From contig JAQFVV010006215.1 of the NCBI GenBank assembly GCA_028023455.1, positions 5,437,230 through 5,501,229 on the forward strand: a stretch of DNA of 64,000 nucleotides. Direction: 5' to 3'. The number at the start of each line of letters is the position of its first letter. Position 1 is the stretch's first letter. This document shows, piece by piece, positions 1 to 15,500 of the stretch. The position numbers and the translations under genes are program-made. The DNA comes from Epiperipatus broadwayi (lineage: Eukaryota > Onychophora > Udeonychophora > Euonychophora > Peripatidae). The notes below the pieces were generated by a model. It was given only the letters and a program-made list of their open reading frames with translations. It had not been told where the DNA came from and did no database searches.

Positions 1-275
1 ATTTAGAAAAGTAATTTAAAGTGATCGATTAACATCTTCACACTCTCATTTCCAAATACTTAAGATTTTCCCATACATAAACGTTTGGGTCAAAAAGATA
101 GATAGATTCATTCTATCTTTTCACAAAGACTTTATCTTGTGTTTGAAATATGAGAGTATTCATTTATATAGTTAAATCTACAAAGCGCATGTGCATTAGT
201 TTATTGGCTTATTAATATTACAGTTTATAAAAACATCGCGCTATATAAAATAAATGTCTTATTTAAAAATATAGT
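1..275 (+). repeat. 340-bp-family repeat, single truncated copy
   Basis: About 270 bp that matches, with many substitutions, the monomer seen twice near 22.6-23.2 kb. Shared stretches include GTAATTTAAAGTGA, TACTTAAGAT, TATCTTGTGTT, GTATTCATTTAT, AAAGCGC and GCGCTATATAAAA. The left part is cut by the window edge. It lies in the intron after exon p and has no coding potential. Confidence 0.75.
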
Positions 276-412
276 TTTTGGAAATGTTCATGTATGATTC
301 TAAACAATATAGATATAAAGTGGTTACAACTTTCATTTATCTATTTCTTGTGTCTCATAAATTAGCTTTTACTTTTTTCATTGGTGAATTTTCAAAAATT
401 AATTATAATTAC

Positions 413-540
413 CTGTTCACGAATAAGATCCTTATATTGCATAACAATATTCTCATGTTCTTCAACAGTCTGTTTTTTTCCAATGCCATTTACTATTGAG
501 TGATCATCCTGTGTCACTTGAACAGCTTTTATAATAGATA
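413..540 (-). CDS. USO1: USO1 exon p (residues 604-646), start of coiled coil
   Basis: 128 nt. Codes VSIIKAVQVTQDDHSIVNGI, GKKQTVEEHENIVMQYKDLI and REQ. The last part matches TLEQHDNIVTHYKNMIREQ, where the long coiled-coil rod of p115 begins. The acceptor is aattttag|TATCTA and the donor is GAACAG|gtaatt. The next exon lies before position 1. The linker in the middle is divergent from vertebrates. Confidence 0.94.
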
Positions 541-3500
541 CTAAAATTAAAAAAAAAAAAAAAATTAATAATATAGTAATTAAAATATAAAATCCATTTG
601 CATGAGTTTAAAAGAAACTGCGAGTCATGCGGACATACAAAGGTGTTAGTAAGATACCATAATCTTTTTTTTTGTAGTTTCATTTTTCAAAAATTAAAAA
701 AACTAAAGCAATATTTTTTTTTTAATAAAAAAAATTGACCATATCACTGTAATGGCTGGTAGCCATTAAAGTTCCAGAAATACAATTCCTCATCAAAATA
801 AGATGGGCTTACATGACTTTTCCAGATTGTTGCAGAAATAAGCACACAAAGGCTCTGCAAAAAATAAAAAAGTTACTTTTCCTTTGGGATTAATAAAATA
901 CGTAATTTATAATTTGCAACAATCATCTTTTCTTGAAAAAAGTTTATAATAATACACACGCACATATGTTCGCATATTAACTCACCTTCTAATGATTTAA
1001 ATAGCCGAGTAAATTCATGATCAAATAATACATCACTGGACTGCTTGAATTTAGGTTGGGGTTTTTGCGCTGCTTTGGTATAATTTTCATTTTTAGATAT
1101 TAAACTAAGTTTATCTACAAATGTTTCCAAACCAATCCGCTTAGCAATAATCTGTCGCAAGCTGTCCCTTGAAAAGAGAAATAACAAATTAAAAGTATTC
1201 AAATAAATTATTTAAACTTTCAATAGTGCAATATATTGACCATGATCATAAAGAAAACTTACTTGTTAAAACTCTGGACTGAATCATCATTAAAATGAAC
1301 ACATATTCCTAAAAGAAAGGCACATAAGCCCTGTACTAATTCTTCATTTTCTTCTCCCTCTTGAGCTCCAATTTGTGCTGTTAACTGAAATTTCATTAAG
1401 TTAAAAAAAAACAACTAATTTTCTGGAGCACTGAATTTAAAACTAATCCAATTTATAAATATTTTCAGCGAGATATTTGATAATAAATAGAAAGTAGAAA
1501 AGTGAGCTTAAGATAAAAGCTTTCATCAATTTATCATTGAAAGAGTAGATGGAGATTTGAAATTTAATAAATATCTATCAACAAAGGAAACATTTTTACC
1601 ATAACTCACCTTCAGATCATAAATCTAAAAAAAAGTTTCAAAGTAACAAAGTGTATTTCAAACTTAAACCATAAACTGCATTTAGAGGAAACCAAAAATG
1701 AAGAACTTACTTAGAAAAATAATATGGTTTCAACAAATTCATTCATTATCCAATATAAGCAAAAATCATATGCTGAACTTTTTTTCAAGTAGACATTTAA
1801 ATATTTAAATGTTATATTTTTAATTGTAAATTATATATATATTTACATTAAAAATAAAATATAATTGTGACCACTAATACATTGCATAAGAGAATATATA
1901 AATAATAACGAAATTTGAAACAAAAAAGAAAAAAATAATAAGAAAATGAAACTCTATCACAAAACAAACTATTCTCTATTGAAACAGACTGATTCTATTA
2001 GACACTAGGTAAACATTATGTACATAAATAATAATTAGATTTTCATGGGATTTTAATTCTATTAAAATACATATGTGTGTATTAAAGACAAATGGGAGAG
2101 TTCAATAAAGATTTTTTTATGAACATATTTTAGAACAAAAAAAAAAAAAATCCAATATACACAATTTAACTACAGGCACCATAACATTTATCTGCCCCAT
2201 TTTATCCAGAACCTATCCAAAATAGTAACTTTGCTGAAAAAAAAAAATATAAATTATAATATCCAAAATGATACAAAGGCCAATTTGAATCCTATAACAT
2301 AAAACATACTAACTATTGGTCCACATTAAACACTTAATAAATTCTGGTATATATATTTTTAAAAACTCTATAATAGCTGATCTAACAAAAATAATTAAAA
2401 GTTCTATGTATATTTATATTAATCTTTTAAAAATATTTTAGCAATAAAATACTTTTAAAATGTGGAGATTATTTAATATGCATCTCTGATAGAAAATACT
2501 GTATTCAAAAATCCAATAGTGATTATTCAATAAATATTTGAAAGATTCTTTATCATTGCATCAGCTTTCATTGGAAGAAAGTATACTGAAATTCTTCATA
2601 GGAGAGACTGCTAAGAGGGCACCATAATAAAATTCCAAAATGTTTTTGTGAAAAAAAAACCTCATGGAAAAGATTCTTGGGCGACTTTTTTAAAATAAAT
2701 CCTACTAAGTGATTAAAAACTTGACCCTTGAAAAGAAACATAATGTTCACCAATTTCTGATTAGTATAAGGAGAAAATAATATTAATTATATTGTAATCC
2801 TCTATTTTGTTGAAAAGTCATTTTCAAATATAATAAGAATTGTTTATATCCTTCAACATTTTTATATAAAATATTGTAAAGCATATAAATTAGATTACTT
2901 ATGTATGCTTCCAAGTTTTAGCCAGAAGATTACAATAGAAAAATTCCAATTAACAATTTTTTTTTTTTTTTAGACAATTTATAATTATTACATAATTAAG
3001 TTTAAATTTTTCTAGAGTACTCAATGCTTTTTCCACTTTTCTTATACTATTTACATCAATTTCTTTTTTAAAAATTACATTCTTCCCAATATATTTTTAC
3101 AATATTTTATTTAATTCCCCTATAACAATTTAGTAGTCTTCTCCAGATTTTAAAAAAACAATTACATTACATTATTTCTTTACATAATGTACATGTAACT
3201 TCAATTTATATATCTACATTTACACATACATATATTAATTTCAATAAAATTTAAACCCTAAAAACATTTAATACATATATATATACACATTACATATTAA
3301 CAACTATATTATTATAAAATTATTCATTGCTTTGCTATTTTAATTTAATTTGGTTTTATTGTTTATGTTTTGAACATTTCTCCATATTATAAATCCATAA
3401 ATTGTATATATATGTTTAAAAAGGAACGAATATAAATTTTCAATATACTTGTTTTTACAGGACTTTTTTTTTTAAAAAAAATTATTATTGTTAAGTTTAT

Positions 3501-6500
3501 TATAATAAAGGTTCAAAAATAGTTTTTTTTAAAATTTATTTTACAATTGTTATTACTAAAAAATATATAAATTTAGTATACATTATTATTATTTATTGAT
3601 TATATATTTATTTACCTGCTTTTTTCACATGCATAAACCTTTTTGATCATTAGTAGGATGTGTAATTTTTTTTGTTTGTGAAGTATTCTTTGTAATTGCG
3701 TCAATACAGAAAACCATATAATAAAAGATAAACATTGCAATTGTTTTTTGTCTTGGAGACTTAGTCTCGGTTATCATTTTGTTTAGGAAACTGTAAGTTT
3801 GCTATGTAGAATGGTGGATAGTAAATTGTTTTAATGAACTTTTTTAAAATTTATTTTCTATTAATTTTTTCTTTCCATATTATAATACCTCTAGATGATT
3901 TGTAAACTCTAAATAAAATGTATTGTCATCAGGAATATGTATATATCTGCATGTAAAGTTTTAACTAGATTGGAAATTGGGCTAAAATTGTGTTATATGA
4001 TTTTGAGTCAGAAAGCAAGTTAAATAAACAAGATAAGTAAAAGCTTATAAAAAAAAATAAAGAATTTAAACATTTTAAAAATTATAATTATAAATGAATA
4101 ATCATAACTTCTAAATATCTGCAATTGCAAAGCCGAAGAAATTACCTCACACTAGTTATATAGTATCAAAACCTAATGAAAAGATAGATAAGACCAAATG
4201 ATATCATAGATTCTATCTTTGGGTTTGGTTGTTATATGGTGATTGAAGAACATTTAGTCAGTATATAAATTAAAACAATAGACCAAAATTCATTGTATAA
4301 TTTTAAAATAAAGTCAAAAACTAAACTTATATAATAGCAGAGTCCAAATATAGAGTGGTATCATTTTATCTTTTCATTGGTTTTTGACGCTAGATAACTC
4401 AGTGGGAGATAATAACTTCTACTTTAAAATTTTTAAAATGATTAATTTTAAATTTATTCATAAGTTGTATATTTAGATATACTGGTTTTAAAATTAAAAT
4501 ATTTCAATATTCTAAAAATATTCTATATAAAATAATGGGGTAAAAAAGGTATAAATATATTTATTTATCATAATTAATAAGTTTTTTTTTTTTAAAAAAA
4601 AAATAGAAATCCCTCAATTGCTCAACAAAATCTCAGATTTATGTCTTCTTACATATGTTTAAATGATTTTTCTTTTCTTATTAATAAATGTTTTCAAGTA
4701 TTTTTTTTAAAAAAAAAAACATTTATAAACAATAAAAAACAAAATACAAATTAATATTAAAAAATGTAATTGATATTGTAGTGACAAACTTAATTTTCTT
4801 TTATAATTAAAAAATGGAGTTTTGCATTGAAATAATTTATTTAGTAACATAAAAATATATTTAAAATTATTTATATTCATAAGGATATGTCATTTTACTG
4901 AAAAAATATCATACATAAATTCTCCTTGCCCTTTTTTTTTTTTTCAATAACAAAGTTTTTTTTTTTTTTAATTACAAGGAAAAACTATAACTATTTTTAA
5001 TACACTGTTTAAAAATATGTACAATGTGATATAACTAACACATCCATGGTGAGAATCATTTTTAATTTATATTTCTCAATTCTAACTAATAATTTCAATT
5101 GAATTCTGGTAACAGCTGAACTATGGTGGATAAAGTAAACATTAAGATGACTGATAATGATCAAACCAAGTAGACTATAACATTTAGAATTATTCCATCA
5201 CAATATTCTTTCAAGGTAATGGTTACATTTGCAGATGCATCATCTAACTTTAAATAGTTGGCAAACAGTACAATCTACAAAAAATAGATTTTTTATTCAT
5301 ATTCACAACTGACATTGTACTGGGCTCTACTTTCTGAATAATAGGCTATGCTATAAACCTTATCCTAATCTTTTTACATTTTAATTAACTATGTCCTGTT
5401 AATGCTTTCAGTTCTAACTAGCATAACATGCAGACAGTGAGAATCATCAAACAAACTACCTACTCTTAACTAATCAATCATTGGAGGGGGGGGGAGCAAA
5501 TTGTATAAGAATAAAAATAGAATGAGGACAGAGTAGATTAATAAATTAACATATTCATTAGTGCAAATAAAATATAGAGAAATCAATCTGATCCTAGATA
5601 TATATGTCTTTTTTAAGTGGTTTGAATATATACATTTTGCAGATATATTTTGACCTCTAATTAAACACTAATTTTATTTTTTCCATATTTTATTATCAAT
5701 ATTTGAGGAATTACTATTCATTAAATTACAGACTAGGTAATATATGTCAAATGCATTAGATTGAACTACTTTACAACATAAAAGTCAACACACACACAAA
5801 ATATTAGAACTAAGTTAGAGGGAAGAAAAACCATATCAAACTTTCTTCTTCACTTATAAAATACTGATCTCATCTTATAAAAAACAAGAATGCTCTCTCC
5901 AAAATCTCTAAAGGAAAAAAAACTACATTATATTTATATAAGAATAAATCCCTTATAACTTTACAAATCGTCTAAATTTCAAAACTAGGCTTTTTCAAAT
6001 TGGTAATATTTTAATTTTTTATTGGTTATTATTTACTGAAATGTTTTGTGATATAGGTACCTTTGTATATATATTAAATCTCGAAGCTGTTTCATAATAC
6101 TTTTGTAGATTAGCTTCTATTCATGAATCAGGTACATACTTAATCCTCAATAGGATTCACTTAGTATAGTTTTTTATAATAAATCCATGTCTGATTTAGT
6201 TTCAATAAAGATAATGTTCATCGGTCTTATGATAAGAAAATACCCGAACATGGACACAACACATCTTTTAGTGCAACAAACAACAATTTAAATCTCCACA
6301 CTAGATTTTGGTATGATATTTCTTTTTTAACCATAATATGACTATAAAATGATGGGATGATAGACACCTAATGGCCTTTAGTCAGCCATTTTGAGAAAGT
6401 AATAATTGTACAATTTATCATCATTGCAATGGGAATATATTAAAAAGTACTCTTTCACATTGATTGCTTGCTTATTTACTTCCATAGATTGAGGGGTAAG

Positions 6501-9500
6501 GTTTTTTCTTATTGATGGAGTCAGGATTTACTGTTAGAACTGAGCATGAATATTGCTGATATCATCTAATATGGCGAACTTTACTATCTATAGCAAATAT
6601 TAGATGACAGATAACTTAAATTAAGCTTGACTGAGTGAATAGTCAATTCTCTTTGAAACCTGATGATTTATGTACATTTTCTTTGAACAGCTTTTTATAA
6701 TCTTTCTATGTTGTGACCTGTTTGTTGACAAAAAAAAAAATATTTTCTAAAGCTCAAAAGTTCAATTCATCCATCTATATAGGATATTTTTTAAGAATAA
6801 CTTTTTTTACCTTATTTTCTAAATAATTAATTAATTATAGTCTCCATGAACAATAAGTTATTTTTTAAATTGTAGCTTTTAATATTTTTGATTTCATATA
6901 AGTAAAAAATTATAACTCCTGAAGATTTGTTTTTATATAATGGTTTTAAAAAAATTAAATTTTGTAGAATTAATATAGGTAATAAATTATTTCTAACTAT
7001 AAATATATATGTCTAACTATAAACATATCTTCGGCAATTATATTTTTTTAATTCACCAGACTTATCACTACAAGATAAAACTGAATATACTCATAAAACC
7101 CAACCCCCCCAATTAGCTCTACTGTTCCTGAAAATACACTCTATAAAATTTACATAGCTAATAAAGTTTGTACAAATATTAAATATAAAAAATGTTTTAG
7201 TCTCCAGTCTTGACTAATTCTAAAAGCCACTTAAAAGTTGTTGTTTTTTATTACTTTTTTAAAGAATTAAACACTAGATAATAAATGAGCAATAAAAATT
7301 ATTCAATACAGTATATTTGTTCCTAATATATATATTTTGATGATGCATATCTTTATAAGATATAAATAAATCTTGATTCTATCTACATTTTGTTCAACTT
7401 TTTGTTGGCTATGATGCCATAATATCAAAGATTTATTTTTAATTTTCTTGCCTAATCTAAATCTCTTGCATTTTTGTACTATTTTAGCTTTAAATATATA
7501 TTGGAGTTGTGATCTGATTTATATGTTTGCCCATACATTATTAACTTTTTGAAAATTAATATCTGTATGAATATAAAAGACACAGAGGCAAAATTCTCCA
7601 TACAGTAACGCCACATAGTGCAAGACAGAATAATCAATGGATGCAGGAAGATTTGTGCACAAAATCCCTATTTAGTGTCTATTCATACAATATCCCGACT
7701 AGTTTCTAGCTTGTGGCTCTCATCAACGAGGAGCTTTGGATTTGAGAGCACTGATGAAAGCCACAAGCTAGAAACTAGTCTGGGGATATTGGCTAAGTAG
7801 GCATTAGATAGGGATTTTATGCACAAACCCTCCTGCATCCATTGATTACTCTGGCTTGCATGGAGTGGTGCTACTGTATGGAGAGTTTTGCCGCTGTGTA
7901 AACATTGTCTAAGCATAAAGAATGATCGTCATTTAATGACTTTAGTGTTTCAATATGAATTATAAAATCACTAAAACATTGCATGATCACCATTTCCATG
8001 CTTACACAAGCTGTTAAAATAGAAGCCAACTCTCCTATGGTACTACCATCCAGTACAAGATATAGTAAACAATGGATGCTAGAAGGATTGTGCATAAAAT
8101 CTCTAGCTACTGCAAACCTAATGTCCATTTAATACTATGGCTTGCAGTGAATAAACAGTAGTGTAAGGAGAGCTTGTGTAAGCATAAAAAATGGTGATCA
8201 TGTGATCTTTTAGTGGTTTTATATACTTGTTCATAGAATAATGGTGATTGTGGTTATTAAAAACCAAAGACACCAAAATGGATATTAAATTAGGTTCAAA
8301 GCTACATGATCATACAAGCGAATTAGATTAGATTGAAAACATTATTTGGTTTTCAACTTGGCTCACAGCTTTATAGTTAAATAAATAGGTAAAAGGTGAC
8401 TGCTGGAGGGCTGCATTAAACCCTAAGATCTAAGTGCAATGCTATCAGATCCAAAGCTCCTCAACGGGAATATTGGATGAATAAGCGCTTGCACAAAACT
8501 TCTAGCATCCATTGATTATTATGGCTTGCACTGGATGACACTACTGTATGGAGAATTTGCTCTTATATAATATGTATTTAAAATATTTTATAAATAATAG
8601 TAACTTTATGTGGATATATATAAAATTGTGTTATTGTATGTGTAGGCTAAAAAATTAATGTAATACAATTATTTTCATCTGAAGAGGACTTCTAGACAGT
8701 TGAAAATGTTTTAAAGAGTTAAATAAAGCATTGTGAAAATTGCATTAAAAGATTTGTAGTTTTAAAAAAAATACTTTTTTATTCTTGATTTTTTTTTTTT
8801 TTTCAGTCATCTGCTTCATAAAAACATTCAAGAATAAGTACACATATAAGAAAATATGAAAATGTTTAATCCCAATAACTTTAATTTGGAATATGTATTT
8901 TACTCATTCCACAAATATAACCAAAATTAGTAACTATTTCATTTGTCAGATTTATTTTTTTTAAAATTTTGTCTTTAGTTATCACAATGAATGTTCTATA
9001 TATCAAAAGCTTTAACAATAAATCTTATTTCAAATCATAATTGAAATATCCATTAACTATGAAGGAATTATTATATATTTATATAAAGAGATATGATACA
9101 TATAAAAAGATATTTTCAAAAGTAATACTTATTGTATTTAATATTTGTAATTTTAAAATCATGAGTAAGTTTCATACAATTAAACATAACTAATTCTATT
9201 AGGACTTAAAATATTTCTTCAAAATATCAAAGAATTTACAAATTTCAAAATAAAAAAAACACACACACACACACAGAAGACAAGGATACATAGGGAACAT
9301 TTGTGGTATTACTTAAAAAATGAGAAACTGCAATTGGACAATTAGACAGCCATGAGCACAGCAACATTAATAACCCCATTCTGGTCTGTAATTTAGGTAT
9401 CTAAAAGAAAAAAACATCTTTACAAATATTATATTATTTGCATAATTTCATTGTAATTTCACTTAAGTAAATAATAATTTATATTTGTTTAAACTTTTTT

Positions 9501-12500
9501 AAAAAATACATACATTAATAATAATAAAAAAAAACAATAATGCAGTGAAAAGTCATCACAAACTAGAAAGAATGTAATATATATTCTTATGGAATAAATT
9601 ATTAAAATATTCCTATTTATAATATCACTATTTTTTAATAAGTTTTTTTCAATAATTTTATTCAGATTAAGTAATATATTATTACTACATATATATTCTC
9701 ATTTTTTTTATTAAGCTATTTGATATTATTCATGTGAATATTATTATAAATTATACTTAAAATATGCTATTTTATTTTAGTATTAACAAAATTATAAAAT
9801 TATTTATTATAGAATCAAACAGGATCATAATAAATATTCAAAATTGCAAACTCCTAATGCAACATCCCTTATATTTATTGTCTTTTATTTTACATATGTT
9901 AATAGTTATATATTTTTTATTTTGCAAAATTATACAAATTATTGCAATAAAAAAAATAATCCCACATAACACTTAACCTCAACATGGTGTAAATTCTACA
10001 ATGTCTTTAATTCAATGCGAATGTTAGGTAGCACATCTCAATTGCGAGTTGATTACTAAAAATACTAAAATAAATAATCGGGTTTCAATAATATGTAAGA
10101 TGTCTTCTGTAAGCTTATCTATGGGTTTAATATTTTGCCTAGCTTTGGAGTAGAATTCAAAGAACTCTCTTAATATTAGTGAAAATTAAAACTAGTTATG
10201 AACTGAAATGATGAAATGGTCATCCATTATGAACACTTTATTCTTGTTTTTCAGACTCCAGAAAATCATTCCTCTGAATACATACATATAAAGTTTTGAT
10301 AATTTGCATTATTCTGACCATTCATATGGTTCTAAGGATTTCCTCACAATATATCAAATTTGAAACTTCAGCTATAACTTACTTTTAAAAAATTAACAAT
10401 AAATGAAAAAAAATTCTTCTCAAAGTCTTTTTAAAATATTTCTTTTTAAAAAATTCAATTTAAATATATATTGCTTAATTTCTTGATTTTCCATATTCTT
10501 CTTACCAAGCAGCCATTTAAAATCACAACTTTGATGTATTAAACAATCAGTACATACCTTGCTTAAAGCATCTACAATTTTTTCCCATGCTGTACTTGGA
10601 ACCAAGTGATCAGGATAATTTTGCAAAGAATACATAGATGGATAAAGTTAAGTAATGTCACAATTATCTTGTAGGGCAGAAATTCTCACCATTTTTTCAG
10701 AAAGGGTCACATATGAAAATTATTAGCATATGGCAGGTCAGTTAATATAAAAAAGAATTTATATTTATTACAAAAAATTACAATAAACCAAAAGTACAAT
10801 TATTATAATATAGTCATAATAACAATAGTTTTTAATTATTAAAATCAATGATATATTTGTTATTGTTTTTTAGAAATTGTTGAGATGTTCAATTTATGCT
10901 CAAAGTGCTTTAATTATAAATAATGTTACAAATGTTTATCTGTTATTCTTGATTAATATTCTGATTTTATAAATTTCATTCTGGAGTATGTTTATTTACA
11001 AAAATAAGTATACCAAAAATAAAAATTATTCACCTTGCCAACTTTTTTAATTTTGGAAATTCAATTTCATTCAATGAGTAAATCAATTATTTCTAATTGT
11101 AAGTCTTTATATATTTCCAAAATCAACTAATTGATTAAGAAATATTTCTATAACTAAGTCAATATTTTTAGAAGATTTAATAGTAGGAAAATCACAATTT
11201 GGCATATTATTTATATTATACAAATCAAATTGATTGGTTTGATATTTAAATATTTCTAACTTTGTTTTTGAAAAGTTTAATATCATAGTACAAATCATTT
11301 ATAAATTGATTGTGACTTGTAATTTTTTTATTCAATGTATTCAGATGCTCACAAATATTTGTTAAAAATGTAAGTTCCACAACCAATTAGAATCTGATGT
11401 TTCTGGAAATGGTTTTACATTTCTGTACATAAATATATACATCTATTTCAGTTCTGAATTTAAAATATTGACACAATTCAAACAATACATTTCCATATAA
11501 TACAATAAATTACTATTTTCGCTACCAATTTCTTCCAAAAAAAATTCAAACTGATGTTAATTCAAATTTTATTTTTGCTTATAAAATTAACAGTATTAAT
11601 TACTGATGATATGATTAGAGTCCAAAAATAAATATTTATACAATAATTGCTAATAAATAAAATAATAAAATTGCATAGATTTTTCATTTTTTGATACAAA
11701 GTATGTCTGGTGAAATCAATATTTTTCCAGGATATATTTTGTGTCAAGAATATGTCCTGGACTGCTGTCAACAATTTCTAATCAAATTGCAGATCTTCAG
11801 AAAGTTTTGATTCATTTAAAAATAGATTTATTATAAGACATTCTATCCTTCAAGTTATGAAGTTAAGCAAGAATTTCTATGACAAATTTTGATTAATATC
11901 ATGCATGAAAATAAATAATTGTATTGCATTAATAATATCATCAATTATAATTGAAAAATTTATAAAATCTATAAATTTTTGTTTTAAATGATCTTTAATA
12001 TCAATGGACAAGTTTTTGATTCTTCGAGTTACAGTTGAAGCTGATAAACTTACAATCAAAGCGTCTTGACCTGATCAGAAAATATTTCACCTGCAATTAA
12101 TAGACATATTAAATTTCGCAAATTTGCCATCAGTAAATGCCTTCCCAACTTCAACAATAATTTGAGACGCTCATAAACTAGTTCTAATTATAATAAAATT
12201 CTCATTTGTGAAACATTTCATTTCTTATTGCTGCCTTAAGATTCGTTGTTAATTCTTGTAATTCTTTAAATTTGTAATATATAAATTTAATATTGAAGTT
12301 GCTTCTTTACATACAAGGTATCGATATCATGGTAATTTACAAAAAATAATTAAAGAATCAAACTTTATTGAAGATATGGTATTCTATTTCGTTTTTTAAA
12401 CATGATTGACTAAAATTTTAATAAGAATGAAAATTATGTGAATTTATATTGTGTATAAAAAAGCATATCTCCATACAATCTAAATAAGATTGTATGTGAC

Positions 12501-15500
12501 TATGTTATTATATATACAACATTTTCAGCAATGACACTAAACAATTTTTTTTTTTACAGTTGGTGCGCAACAGGAAGCAAATAATTGAATCAAATAAAAC
12601 TGCCATCGACATAGGTGTACAATTCATACAGCATATAAAAAATTATAGCCATCAAATACATGTAATAAATATAATTCCCTAAAAGCTGTCAAATGAATAT
12701 CTCTATTTAATATTTGGAAGTAACTATATGAACTATATGAACTTTATACACTTATGAATGCCCAGATTAAGGTTTATTAAAAAATAATTAAGACCAAATG
12801 GCATTTATAAAGTTCTCTATACATACTTTCTAACTTCAGAAGGCAGTTATCTCCCATTATTCATTCTTGCTTCAGCTCAAATGACAAATGTTAATTAAGC
12901 TGCTTACTCTTGAAGAGTAAAGATTAAAAAAACACCTTGACAATTCGATTTGATGATTATGTGTATGTAAGTTTCACATCTATTATTCCCTGGAGTAATG
13001 AATTATTTATATATTTTTTTTAAATTTGCAATTATCCTGTTTGTTTTTCTTGACAGATTAAAAAAATCTTGTTTGGAATTTGAAACACTATTCTTCTAGG
13101 GATTTTTTTTTATAGGTTTTTAAATATGTTTTCCTTTACTCTAAATCTAATTAATTCTTTAATTAGTTTTTGTCTACAAAATAATATTGCATTGATACAT
13201 AATCAAATATAAACACAACTTTAATTGTCTTTGAATTGCAAAACTTTAATAATATTCAGTTTAGTAATAATAACAATGCATGTCTTCAACTACAATACTA
13301 ACACTGTTGAGATTCTCAGCAATATCACAAAATACACTATGGCCAAGATAGAGGCTGTGTTCAGTTATATTGGCAACAATGTTGCAAAATTATAAAACAA
13401 ATATATATTAAAGTTGAATTTAAATGATATACTACATAAGAATATATGTAGCAATTCATAGTTAAAATAATTTCTGGAGATCAAATGTATACCATATATC
13501 AATAATACCTCATAGCCCGCATTTTGTATGTCAGATAAAATTTACTAGTGGGTTGAATGCTGCGTTGGAACTCCTGTTATGAAGGATATCTTCAGGTTGA
13601 ATTTAAATAAAATGGCAAAAAAAAAAAAAAAATGTTTAAAAACACTATATATTTTCTATATTCAAACTTTTATATTTTTCACTGCTTATATGCATTCTCA
13701 GATTTTCTATATCACTATAAAAAATTGACAATAAATATCACATTTTTGAAATATATTTGGTTTCATCAAAACCAAGTTCCAGAACAACCAGTGAAATAAG
13801 AGGGCTCTTTTATTCTAAATTTTTATTTAGAAAAAAAAAAAAAAAATTATTTGATGATTGATATCTAGAGCTAAAATCTGCATATATTGCATTTTGGTAA
13901 CAAGATATAATAAAATATTTTTACCATTTTTATATGTAAGATATATGACAGAGACAAATACTGAGTAACTTTGATTTGCTCTCTTTTCTCAATACAATGA
14001 CTACCAAAATCATGAAGATGTTCTAAATCTTTGCCAATATTACTGTTGAAGCAGATAAAAGTTTAGATCCACCTATGATTACTATGTTCCTTGCTTCAGA
14101 AATAAAAGTTACCGTACAATTTGTATAGGCAATGAAAGAAGTGAAAGGCTTAATAATAAAACACAAAAGAAGCAGAATAGATTGAAAATCTAGTCGTCCC
14201 CCCCCCTTGGAACTTACATTTGTTTCAATCAAAGAATGATTATCATTTACATAGCCAAAGGTAGTTGAAAATTTAAAGGATTTGTCTGATCAACAATAAA
14301 AATTGCTTGACTAGTTACTCACTTGGTCACATCACATTGAGCACTTTTATAACAGATAGAACAAAATAGTTCCACTCAGATAAATAAATTAAATTTTTTT
14401 TTTACTATATCATGTCAATAAATTATCCTGGAACCTACAGCCCCAAGTCTGCTATTGCTCTAAAGGCTATTATACATAAAAAAAACAGATACCGTGCCTT
14501 CATTAATTCATGACATCAAACTTAACATTTGATTTGACTGTTGTTTCACTTTTCTGTTAATAGAGCTCCATTATTGCTTTTCTTTCAGAACTTTTTTCTA
14601 ATTCATTATACTTTCCTAATATATTAAAAAATAGATTTTTCTCTATCAATATTTCCATACATGGAACATTATTTTTCTCATAACTCTTTGTTATAGAAAA
14701 TGTTATCATTAAAAATGCCTTTCAAAAATGATAATTATCAGAAATATATTAATGATTTTTTGAAATAGAATTTTCTAAAGAATTATCCTGATTTTAAAAT
14801 TCCATATATGTGATAGAATTTAAGCCTTATATAGGTTATACTTATTTCTCAATATAAACTATCGCTCTTTAATTCAACCTATTTTCTTTTTAAATATAGA
14901 AATAATATTTTCATAAAAATTTCTGAAGCTAATAAATTAATTTAATTTTATTACTTAAAAATTCTTTAGTTTAATTTCACTTCAAAAGCATTATTAAAGT
15001 ATTAAAATCTAATCCCTCCTTCCCTTTTGTTTTCTGATGTTTAATTTCTTTTACTTTCTTATTACTAGCTATTATTTTTCGTTTGATCCAATAAGTAAAA
15101 GTTTAAATTGTAAAAAATCTATCTAATGTTATTCCTAAATATTTTAATGAAAAAAAAATCCCAAGTGTGTGTACATATACATACACACACACACGACATA
15201 TTTGCTTTTTTGTAATATAGTACTGATTAGGAATGCTAAATTTAGTTAGTCCAACATTGGTTTGAGATTTAATATTAATGAACAGTAAATATAATTCTTA
15301 CTTGTTGTAAAATTGTAGTACATTGTTTAAGAAGTGAAACAGGTGGGTTTCCAAGGCTTGTAGCCAACTGGACCCTCAGCATTTGCTCTTTTTGAGTTGA
15401 ATTTTCAACAAGAGCATGGGATAATGAAACTGCTGCAAACCAATTAGATAATGAATCACCACTAAAAAGCCCTCCACAAAGAAGTTGTCCAGCAGTAATA

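Larger units (their letters stand above)
1385..9289 (-). other. USO1 intron m-n (7.9 kb)
   Basis: Low-complexity AT-rich sequence from 1385 to about 7570, in which I recognise no gene or clear element. A weak fold-back of about 30 bp lies near 4175/4370. A cluster of palindromic SINE copies fills 7580-8565. An (AC)8 tract lies at the intron's 5' end. Confidence 0.8.

Noticed and set aside
278-499. 73-codon plus-strand frame
   Set aside because: Antisense to USO1 exon p; no homology of its own.
7618-8128. Three overlapping short open frames with similar residues (SRLVSSLWLSS and SHKLETS)
   Set aside because: The similarity arises because the DNA is palindromic; these are arms of the SINE, not genes.
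14023-14232. Minus-strand frame with LDFQSILLLLCFIIKPF considered as the missing p115 exon after exon l
   Set aside because: Only a vague hydrophobic resemblance and no fitting splice sites; the true exon with QTRMGLLMLLCSWLSNCP was found at 9290-9400.
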